The notes under the pieces: generated by a model
What the model saw: the letters and a program-made list of their open reading frames with translations, nothing else
Told to the model about the DNA's origin: nothing
The model's database searches: none
Part shown: positions 1 through 5,242 of the stretch, one piece after another
Layout: each line of letters opens with the position of its first letter
How positions within the stretch are numbered: the stretch's first letter is position 1
Source of the DNA: Chloroflexota bacterium
GTDB taxonomy: Bacteria; Chloroflexota; Dormibacteria; Aeolococcales; Aeolococcaceae
Reading direction: 5' to 3'
Assembly: GCA_003491925.1 (NCBI GenBank)
Contig: DNAU01000260.1
Coordinates: 243 to 11,008, forward strand
Length of the DNA stretch: 10,766 bases
Made by a program: the position numbers and the translations under genes

Positions 1-321
1 CGGCTCGGCGTCAAGCGCGGCGACGGCTCCCTGGTGCTGGCCGGGACCATCCTGGTCCGCCAGCGCGGGACCAAGATCGTCCCTGGCGGCAACGTCGGTG
101 TTGGCCGTGACCACACCCTCTACGCCCTGGCCAGCGGCTTGGTGACCTACGACCGGCAGGGGGGAGATCGGACCCGAGCCAGTGTGCTCGCCCTCCCGGT
201 GCTGCACCTGACCTCCGCCGAGGAGGGGGCCTCCGAGGACGTGGATGAGCTGGCTCCCTCCGCAGCGAGGCCCGGCGACGGCAGTCGGCACCTGACCGGG
301 TCCGTCGAGGCGGCCGGCTGA
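1..321 (+). CDS. rpmA: 50S ribosomal protein L27, 5' end missing, with a C-terminal tail
   Basis: This is the C-terminal part of ribosomal protein L27, a large-subunit protein that reaches toward the peptidyl-transferase centre. The reading frame is open at the left edge. The first residues RLGVKRGDG, then the IVRQRGTK-like segment and the [13 protein letters not shown] segment, are the L27 signature; about 19 N-terminal residues should lie before the window. The normal L27 fold ends near [10 protein letters not shown] (about residue 68 of the visible 106). After it comes a tail of roughly 38 residues that is acidic in its first half ([11 protein letters not shown]) and is not part of the usual ~85-residue protein. 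The stop is TGA at 319-321. The next gene, obgE, starts 53 bases downstream in the classic rpmA-obgE order, so the two are probably co-transcribed. Family assignment is secure; the role of the tail is unknown. Confidence 0.95.
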   Translation, partial: RLGVKRGDGSLVLAGTILVRQRGTKIVPGGNVGVGRDHTLYALASGLVTYDRQGGDRTRASVLALPVLHLTSAEEGASEDVDELAPSAARPGDGSRHLTGSVEAAG

Positions 322-351
322 CTCGCTGGCGGCGCGCGCCCGGCGCGTCCC

Positions 352-369
352 AGGGCTGAGCCGAGCCCT
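352..369 (+). promoter_or_regulatory. Hairpin just upstream of the obgE start codon
   Basis: AGGGCT (352-357) and AGCCCT (364-369) form a perfect 6-bp stem with a 6-base loop, ending 5 bases before the GTG start of obgE. It fills the place where a ribosome binding site would be, and no Shine-Dalgarno sequence is visible. A second perfect 10-base palindrome, GGCGCGCGCC, lies at 331-340. A role in translation or attenuation is inference; short GC-rich inverted repeats are common at this base composition. Confidence 0.35.
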
Positions 370-374
370 CACCC

Positions 375-1736
375 GTGTTCCTCGACGAGGTCAGCCTCGA
401 CGTCAGCGCCGGATCCGGCGGACGTGGCGCGGTCAGCTTCCGGCATGAGAAGTACGTCCCCATGGGCGGCCCGGACGGCGGCGACGGGGGCCGGGGCGGG
501 AGCGTTGTGCTGGCTGTCGCCGATGCCGAGAGCAGCCTGGGCCGCTATCGCGAGCGACGCCACTTCCACGCCCCCGACGGGAGGGCGGGTGGCGGGGCCC
601 AGCGGAGCGGCGCCGACGGCGCCGATCTGGTGCTGCCCGTGCCCCCTGGGACGGTGGTCACCGACGCCGAGAGCGGCGAGCTGATCGGGGACCTCGCCGT
701 CCCCGGCCAGCGCCTGGTGGTGGCCGCGGGTGGCCGGGGCGGCCGGGGCAACGCCCGCTTCGCCGGACCCGTCCGCCAGGCTCCACGGCTCAGCCAGCTG
801 GGGGAGCCGGGCGAGCACCGGCGGATCCACCTGGAGCTGAAGCTGATCGCCGATGTCGGCCTGGTCGGTCTCCCCAACGCCGGCAAGTCCACCCTGCTGG
901 CGGCGTTCACCGGTGCCCGGCCCAAGGTCGCCGCGTATCCCTTCACCACCCTCCACCCCAACCTCGGCGTGGCCGAGCTCGACGGCGGACGATCCCTGGT
1001 CCTCGCCGACGTCCCCGGGTTGATCGAGGGCGCCCATCAGGGAGCCGGTCTCGGCATCGAGTTCCTTCGCCACCTGGAGCGGACCAGGGTGCTCATCCAC
1101 GTCGTCGACTGCGGCGCGGGAGTGGAGGCCGCCCGGCACTCGATGGCCCAGGTGCTGGCCGAGCTCGAGGCCTTCAGCCCCGCGCTCGCGGCCAAGCCGG
1201 CGATCGTGGCGCTCAACAAGATCGACCTCCCCGAGGCTGCCGAGGCGGCCCGGGAGCTCGCTGTCGGGCTGGCGCGCGCGCACCTGATCAGCGCCGCCGC
1301 CAGGATGGGCACGGACGCGCTCCTGGAGGAGACGTCGCGGCTGGTGGCGGACGCCCACGCCGCCGAGGCCGGGGGGGCGGTGATGGGCCCCGCCACCGAG
1401 TCGGGGCCGGGCGGCCCCGCCGGCACCGCGACCGGTGGCCACCGGGTCTACCGGCACATCCCCCGCGCGCCCGAGGCCCCTCGGGTGGAGCGCGAGCCGG
1501 ACGGCGCCTACCGGGTCCACGCCCCCGCCATCGAGCGCCTGGTGGAGCGCACCGACCTCGGCGAGGACGAGGCCGTGTCCGCCCTCCAGCGGCGGCTGGC
1601 TGCGGTTGGAGTCGACGCCGCCCTGGCTGTGGCCGGCTGCCGGGATGGGGACACCGTGCGGATCGCCGCGATCGAGTTCACATACCTCGCCGAGCCCGCC
1701 GGTCCGCCGAGCCGGTCGGTGCGGCGGGCGCGCTGA
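375..1736 (+). CDS. obgE: Obg family GTPase, ribosome assembly factor
   Basis: Obg/CgtA is an essential GTPase that binds the 50S subunit late in assembly and links ribosome maturation to growth and stress. All three domains are present. The glycine-rich Obg fold (residues 1-~158) begins FLDEVSLDVSAGSGG and contains GGPDGGDGGRGG. The G domain has G1 GLPNAGKS (165-172), G2 FTT (190-192), G3 DVPG (212-215), G4 NKID (281-284) and G5 SAA (306-308). A C-terminal OCT domain spans about 367-440. A Gly/Ala/Pro linker (333-355) joins the last two. The 453-residue length is in the range of actinobacterial-type Obg proteins with an OCT domain. The GTG start at 375 places the conserved FLDEV right at the N-terminus, so the start is well fixed although no Shine-Dalgarno precedes it. 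The stop TGA shares its last base with the ATG of nadD. Confidence 0.97.
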   Translation: MFLDEVSLDVSAGSGGRGAVSFRHEKYVPMGGPDGGDGGRGGSVVLAVADAESSLGRYRERRHFHAPDGRAGGGAQRSGADGADLVLPVPPGTVVTDAESGELIGDLAVPGQRLVVAAGGRGGRGNARFAGPVRQAPRLSQLGEPGEHRRIHLELKLIADVGLVGLPNAGKSTLLAAFTGARPKVAAYPFTTLHPNLGVAELDGGRSLVLADVPGLIEGAHQGAGLGIEFLRHLERTRVLIHVVDCGAGVEAARHSMAQVLAELEAFSPALAAKPAIVALNKIDLPEAAEAARELAVGLARAHLISAAARMGTDALLEETSRLVADAHAAEAGGAVMGPATESGPGGPAGTATGGHRVYRHIPRAPEAPRVEREPDGAYRVHAPAIERLVERTDLGEDEAVSALQRRLAAVGVDAALAVAGCRDGDTVRIAAIEFTYLAEPAGPPSRSVRRAR

Positions 1737-2335
1737 TGGCCGCGGCGCGGGTCGCCGTCTTCGGCGGCACCTTCGACCCCTTCCACCTCGGCCACCTGGC
1801 GGTTGCCGAGCAGGCGCGCGACGGCATCCTGGCGGACGACACCTGGGTGGTCCCGGCCGGTGTCCCGCCCCTGCACGGACCGGCGCTGGCCGGCGCCGCC
1901 GATCGGCTCGAGATCTGCCGGGCCGCGATCGCGGGCCATCGGGGGATCTCTGTCCTGGACCTGGAGCTGCGCCGTCCGGGGCCCTCCTACACCGTCGACA
2001 CGATGCGCGACCTCGCGGCCGCCCATCCCGACGTCCAGCTCTGGGTCGTCCTGGGCGCCGACGCGGCCCGGCAGATCGCCGCCTGGCACGGGGCCGCGGA
2101 GCTGCTGGCGGGCTACCACTTCGTCCTGGTGAATCGCGCCGGCGAGGCCCTGATCCACCATGCGGAGGCGATCGGCCTGGGCTACCGGCCGGAGCGGACC
2201 CGGGTGGTGGGGATCGAGTCTCCCGACATCTCGGCCACCGAGATCCGCCGCCGGGTCGCGGCCGGGGAACCACTGGACGGGCTGGTCAGCCCGGCGGTCG
2301 CGGCGATGATCGCGGCGCGCGGACTCTACCGGTGA
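1736..2335 (+). CDS. nadD: Nicotinate-mononucleotide adenylyltransferase
   Basis: NadD transfers the adenylyl group of ATP to nicotinate mononucleotide to make deamido-NAD, the central step of NAD synthesis, in the cytoplasm. The 199-residue protein has the nucleotidyltransferase GGTFDPFHLGH motif (10-20) with the HxGH signature (H17, H20), SYTVDT (84-89), WVVLGAD (103-109) and the C-terminal ISATEIRRR motif (165-173). The usual PPHK segment reads PPLHG here (residues 44-48), so the lysine normally found there is displaced or absent. The start ATG overlaps the obgE stop by one base (TGATG), which implies translational coupling and explains the lack of a Shine-Dalgarno. No proB or proA lies between obgE and nadD, unlike many actinobacterial operons. 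Confidence 0.95.
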   Translation: MAAARVAVFGGTFDPFHLGHLAVAEQARDGILADDTWVVPAGVPPLHGPALAGAADRLEICRAAIAGHRGISVLDLELRRPGPSYTVDTMRDLAAAHPDVQLWVVLGADAARQIAAWHGAAELLAGYHFVLVNRAGEALIHHAEAIGLGYRPERTRVVGIESPDISATEIRRRVAAGEPLDGLVSPAVAAMIAARGLYR

Positions 2336-2402
2336 GACCGGGTGACGCCCCCGCCCGCCGGCCGGCGCTGGGCCTCGCCCTGCCGGCCGATCCCGGCACC
2401 GA

Positions 2403-2411
2403 TGGCATAAT
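2403..2411 (+). promoter_or_regulatory. Extended -10 promoter of rsfS
   Basis: TGG followed by CATAAT (2406-2411) matches an extended -10 element (TGN plus TATAAT, one mismatch). Transcription would begin near 2417-2419, two to four bases before the ATG at 2421, giving an almost leaderless message. I see no clear -35 hexamer 16-18 bases upstream, which fits an extended -10 promoter. This makes rsfS independently expressed besides any read-through from nadD. Inferred from sequence only. Confidence 0.45.
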
Positions 2412-2420
2412 CGTTTGCCG

Positions 2421-2759
2421 ATGACCTCCGAGGAGCTGGTCGAGATGATCAGCGCCGCTGCCGCCGATAAGAAGGCGCGCGACATCGTGACCATCGATCT
2501 GCGGGGCAAGACCACCATCGCCGACTTCTTCGTGGTCTGCGAGGGTGACACCGACCGCCAGGTTCGAGCCATTGTTGACAATATCGAGGAGGCCTGCCGG
2601 GCCCAGGGGGTGCGGCCGCTGCATGTGGCCGGCCTGCGCGACGCCTCCTGGGCGTGCGTGGACTTCGACTCGGTGATCGCCCACGTGTTCCTCCCCGGGG
2701 AGCGGGTCTTCTACGACCTGGAGGGGTTGTGGAGTTCGACCCGGGCTCAGGCCAGCTGA
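2421..2759 (+). CDS. rsfS: Ribosomal silencing factor RsfS
   Basis: RsfS (Iojap/YbeB family) binds L14 on the 50S subunit and blocks joining with 30S, lowering translation when nutrients are short. The 112-residue product matches the family along its length: an N-terminal helix, DIVTIDLRGKTTIADFFVVCEG, a segment around DRQVRAIVDNIEE, and the C-terminal hallmark region WACVDFDSVIAHVFLPGER followed by FYDLEGLW. I chose ATG 2421. A TTG two codons upstream (2415) keeps the frame but would lie at or before the transcription start predicted from the -10 element at 2406-2411. No Shine-Dalgarno is visible. The gene follows nadD by 85 bases, the usual neighbourhood for this family, and ends the left housekeeping block; the next gene is convergent. 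Confidence 0.94.
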   Translation: MTSEELVEMISAAAADKKARDIVTIDLRGKTTIADFFVVCEGDTDRQVRAIVDNIEEACRAQGVRPLHVAGLRDASWACVDFDSVIAHVFLPGERVFYDLEGLWSSTRAQAS

Positions 2760-2795
2760 CCCGCTGCCGCCCAGCTCCACCCAGCTCCGTGCCAG

Positions 2796-2810
2796 GCCCG
2801 CTGCGCGGGC
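2796..2810. terminator. GC hairpin between convergent rsfS and the rhomboid gene
   Basis: GCCCGC (2796-2801), a 3-base loop and GCGGGC (2805-2810) form a 6-bp stem about 37 bases after the rsfS stop. There is no T-run on either strand, so intrinsic termination is uncertain. The whole gap 2760-2948 (189 bases) has no convincing gene; it also holds a tandem CCCAGCTCCA-like repeat (about 2770-2788) and two copies of GGCGCGGCTC (about 2906-2915 and 2941-2950). Confidence 0.3.
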
Positions 2811-2948
2811 GGTCACGCACCCGAGTGCGCTCCCTCCGTGCACGCTGCCAGGTCACCGGCCCGTGGGGCCGAGGCTCCTGGATCTGGTCGGCCTGAGCGG
2901 CAGGCGGCGCGGCTCGGGATCGGCCCGACCGATGCCAGACGGCGCGGC

Positions 2949-4298
2949 TCAGCTGCTGGGGACGGACGGGCCCGGATTGGCGAGGAACTGGCCGAAGTTG
3001 ACCACCGCGAAGAGCATGGCCACCGCGCCGACCGCGATGATCGCGATCAACGCCGTCTTCTGCCAGACCCGGAGGTCGTTGCCGCCGATGGCACGTACCG
3101 GCGGGATCACCACCCCGATCAGGGCCCCGGTCGCGAAACCGCCCAGGTGGGCGTAGTTGTTGATCTCGCTGGAGAAGGTGAAGCCGATGATCACCGTCAT
3201 CACCAGGCAGATGAGCACCCACTGGCGTAGCGTGTGGGTCAGGCCCACCGGGACGTTCTTGCCCTGCACCCGGCCCAGGACCAGGATCAGACCGAGCAGG
3301 CCCATGAGTCCGCCGGAGGCCCCCACGAACTCGGGGCTGGAGCCGGGGAGGTTGAGCCCGTAGGCGAGCGCGCTCACCGCGCTGGCGGCGAAGGCGGTCC
3401 CGACGAACGTGGCCAGCATGGTGATCCGCCCGTACATCGGCTCGACGATGCGCCCCAGGATGACCGTGGAATAGCAGTTGACGAGGAGGTGGAGGGAGAG
3501 ATAAGAGGTGATCCCGGGCCCGCTCGAGAAGAAGCCGGGGACGTGGAGGAAGGCGGTGCTCAGGAACCGCCACCACTGGTCGCCGCCGGCGTAGCCGAGG
3601 TAGATCCCGCCCACGCCCAGGTATCCGTTCGCCCACTGATTGATCACCGTGTTCTCGATCAGGAAGACGATCACGAAGGTCGCCACCATCGCGTAGGTCA
3701 GTCGCGGGGTGGCGACGAGCGCCCGCCGGACCGGGGCCACGTAGCCGCCGTGGACGGTCTCGCGCTCGGCGAGGTCGACGGCGGCGAGCGTCGGCGCGAC
3801 CGTCCCCCCGCGCAGCGACCGGGCCGCCGCCCGGACCTCGGCGAGCCCGGGGAGCCCCGGTGGCGGCGGGAGCAGAGCGCCCGCGTCGCCGGAGCCGGGG
3901 TCGGCCCAGATCACGCCGACCTGCACCGCGGGGTGGGCCGGGGGCGGCAGCTGGGCGCTGAGCGGCGAGAGGGCCACCAGCAGGATGTCGCAGCGGCCGG
4001 CCGGCTGGATGCGAAGGCGCGCGTCCCCCCAGCGCAGCGCCGCGCCGATTCGGCGGTGGAGATCCTCCACCTGGGACGCCGGGTCCGCGGGCGGCCGGAA
4101 GAAGCCGACCAGGCCGGCGCGGGTCCCGGTCCAGGCGACCGCCACCAGGTCGTAGTCGGGGCCCAGGTCCCCGAGGCGGCTGTCCCGGGGATCGGCGAGC
4201 CGCAGCCGGTACCGGGTGACCAGCCCCAGCGCGATCGCTCGTGCCAGCGCCGGCGGCTGCCCCGGGACGGCCTCCTCCGGCGACGTGGTCTCGGTCAT
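2949..4298 (-). CDS. Rhomboid family intramembrane serine protease with a cytosolic N-terminal domain
   Basis: Rhomboids cleave membrane proteins within or near their transmembrane helices using a Ser-His dyad. The 449-residue protein carries the family motifs: WWRF at the start of loop 1 (242-245), HLLVN (270-274), GASG with catalytic S328 (326-329), and YAHLGG with catalytic H384 (382-387). Hydrophobic segments lie near 200-220, 262-282, 292-313, 326-342, 358-374, 383-400 and 412-436, a 6+1 arrangement with serine in helix 4 and histidine in helix 6. The first ~195 residues are a soluble domain with a Pro-rich stretch (about 117-150) that I do not recognise. The ATG at 4296-4298 is preceded by TAGACT and seven bases with no Shine-Dalgarno, so the message is probably leaderless. 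It is divergent from the 4397-5242 gene; whether the two are functionally linked is unknown. No substrate can be named. Confidence 0.92.
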   Translation of the reverse strand: MTETTSPEEAVPGQPPALARAIALGLVTRYRLRLADPRDSRLGDLGPDYDLVAVAWTGTRAGLVGFFRPPADPASQVEDLHRRIGAALRWGDARLRIQPAGRCDILLVALSPLSAQLPPPAHPAVQVGVIWADPGSGDAGALLPPPPGLPGLAEVRAAARSLRGGTVAPTLAAVDLAERETVHGGYVAPVRRALVATPRLTYAMVATFVIVFLIENTVINQWANGYLGVGGIYLGYAGGDQWWRFLSTAFLHVPGFFSSGPGITSYLSLHLLVNCYSTVILGRIVEPMYGRITMLATFVGTAFAASAVSALAYGLNLPGSSPEFVGASGGLMGLLGLILVLGRVQGKNVPVGLTHTLRQWVLICLVMTVIIGFTFSSEINNYAHLGGFATGALIGVVIPPVRAIGGNDLRVWQKTALIAIIAVGAVAMLFAVVNFGQFLANPGPSVPSS

Positions 4299-4305
4299 CC
4301 GGCCC

Positions 4306-4311
4306 AGTCTA
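4306..4311 (-). promoter_or_regulatory. -10 element TAGACT of the rhomboid gene (leaderless)
   Basis: Read on the minus strand, TAGACT (4311-4306) is followed by GGGCCGG and then the ATG at 4298. The seven-base gap between hexamer and start codon puts the transcription start at or next to the A of ATG. The same hexamer precedes the tRNA-Ala gene (9368-9373). No good -35 is evident. Confidence 0.6.
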
Positions 4312-4346
4312 GACAGGTGGAGGGTGCCGCCCTGCCCGCCACGCGC

Positions 4347-4352
4347 TATCGT
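4347..4352 (+). promoter_or_regulatory. Possible -10 element TATCGT for the leader ORF and 4397 gene
   Basis: TATCGT fits TANNNT and ends nine bases before the ATG at 4362, a spacing like that of rsfS. It is the only such hexamer I noted between the divergent rhomboid start and the plus-strand gene. A weak -35-like GTGCCG lies at 4324-4329. Inference from pattern only. Confidence 0.4.
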
Positions 4353-4361
4353 CCACCCGCG

Positions 4362-4400
4362 ATGAGCCGCCCCCCTTGGTCGCTGGCCGCCCCGCGATGA
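4362..4400 (+). CDS. 12-residue leader ORF overlapping the start of the next gene
   Basis: ATG at 4362 opens a 12-codon frame (MSRPPWSLAAPR) whose stop TGA at 4398-4400 overlaps the ATG at 4397 (ATGA). It begins about 9 bases after a TANNNT hexamer, so it would be the first start codon met on a near-leaderless transcript. The following gene has no Shine-Dalgarno, and termination-reinitiation at ATGA would supply its ribosomes. The peptide contains a Pro-Pro-Trp run but no codon cluster that points to a specific attenuation signal. Such a short frame can occur by chance, so this is a proposal. Confidence 0.35.
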   Translation: MSRPPWSLAAPR

Positions 4401-5242
4401 CCGCTGAGCAGCGGCTGACCCTCGGTGCCCTCTATCGCGAGATGCGGGCGGGGCTCGGCGACGCCGGCCGCGTCAGGGTTACCCTGGAGTTCCAGCAGCG
4501 GACCATCGCGGTGGCCGCGGATGGCGCCACCGAGCCCGCCTACCTCGTGCTGGAGACCCTCCTCGAATACGAGGATCGGGTGCTCGACCGGGGCCAGGTG
4601 GGACTGCTCGGGTCCGGGCCGCCAAAGCGGTTCATGGTCGCCCGGCACGGCGACGGCTATGCCTACACGCTGGACGGCGGCGCTCGCTGGGGGAGGCTCG
4701 ACACCCATCCCCGGATCTTCAGCCTGGAGGACTTCGAGGCGGAGCTCGGCCAGATCGCGGTGGAGGACGCGACCTTCGACGTCCTCACCGGGGTGCGGGT
4801 CGGGGAGGGGGCGCCGGGAGCGGAGCCTCTCCCCGGCGGTGAGCTCGCGGGCGTGCCCGAGCGCTTCGTCGACGCGCTGGATGTCAGCCTGGATCGGGCC
4901 GCCTTCCTGCGCCTGCTCCAGGTGTTCTCGGCGGATGCCGACGACGATCTCGACGAGGCGCCGCTCCTCGACGCCTTCTCGGTGAGCCTGGAGGCCGCCG
5001 AGGACGTCTCGCTGCAGTACTGGTGGTCGCTGAGCGACACCGGCTTCGCGGCCGCCGGCATCCCGGTCAGGGTCCGCCGCAGCGTGTCGATCCGGGTCGC
5101 CGCCCTGGGGGCAGCCGAATCGGCGGCGGTCAGCCTCGACGAGGATATGCCGGACGTCGCCGATCTCGACGGGGTCTGGGGGTTCCTTCGCCGTGGTCCT
5201 GCCGGCGCCGAGCCCGAGACGGGCCCTCGGGGAGGAGGCTGA
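4397..5242 (+). CDS. Acidic protein of unknown function, 281 residues
   Basis: I do not recognise this gene. From ATG 4397 it encodes 281 residues, strongly acidic, with no signal peptide, lipobox or membrane helix. A short N-terminal helix (1-~22) is followed by alternating strand-like segments (RVRVTLEFQQRTIAVAA; PKRFMVARHGDGYAYTL then WGRLDTHP), an acidic helical middle around residues 155-195 that includes SADADDDLDEAP, and a final strand pair (SLQYWW; GIPVRVRRSVSIRVAAL) ending with DEDMPDVADLDGV. The DGYAYTLDGGARWGRL-type segment and terminal strands recall, weakly, the LolA/LppX-like lipoprotein fold, but here without export signals. A TTG start at 4376 would add seven residues; ATG is preferred for the ATGA overlap with the leader ORF. 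Its stop abuts the stop of the convergent PBP gene. GC-rich third positions match its neighbours, supporting real coding. Confidence 0.75.
   Translation: MTAEQRLTLGALYREMRAGLGDAGRVRVTLEFQQRTIAVAADGATEPAYLVLETLLEYEDRVLDRGQVGLLGSGPPKRFMVARHGDGYAYTLDGGARWGRLDTHPRIFSLEDFEAELGQIAVEDATFDVLTGVRVGEGAPGAEPLPGGELAGVPERFVDALDVSLDRAAFLRLLQVFSADADDDLDEAPLLDAFSVSLEAAEDVSLQYWWSLSDTGFAAAGIPVRVRRSVSIRVAALGAAESAAVSLDEDMPDVADLDGVWGFLRRGPAGAEPETGPRGGG

Noticed and set aside
369..2273. 634-codon open frame on the minus strand
   Set aside because: It is antisense to obgE and nadD, both certain, and its product is Arg/Gly/Pro-rich low-complexity sequence typical of shadow frames at 70% GC.
2415..2420. TTG start for rsfS two codons upstream
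   Set aside because: It sits at or before the transcription start predicted from the -10 element, and the ATG at 2421 agrees with the family start.
1435..2424. 329-codon plus-strand frame over obgE and nadD
   Set aside because: Out of frame with both genes, Arg/Gly/Pro-rich, no recognisable motif.
2838..3230. 130-codon plus-strand frame after rsfS
   Set aside because: Mostly antisense to the rhomboid 3' part, highly charged shadow sequence with no start signal.
3234..4400. 388-codon open frame on the plus strand through the rhomboid gene
   Set aside because: Antisense to the rhomboid protease with catalytic motifs; the product is charged, low-complexity sequence with no domain.
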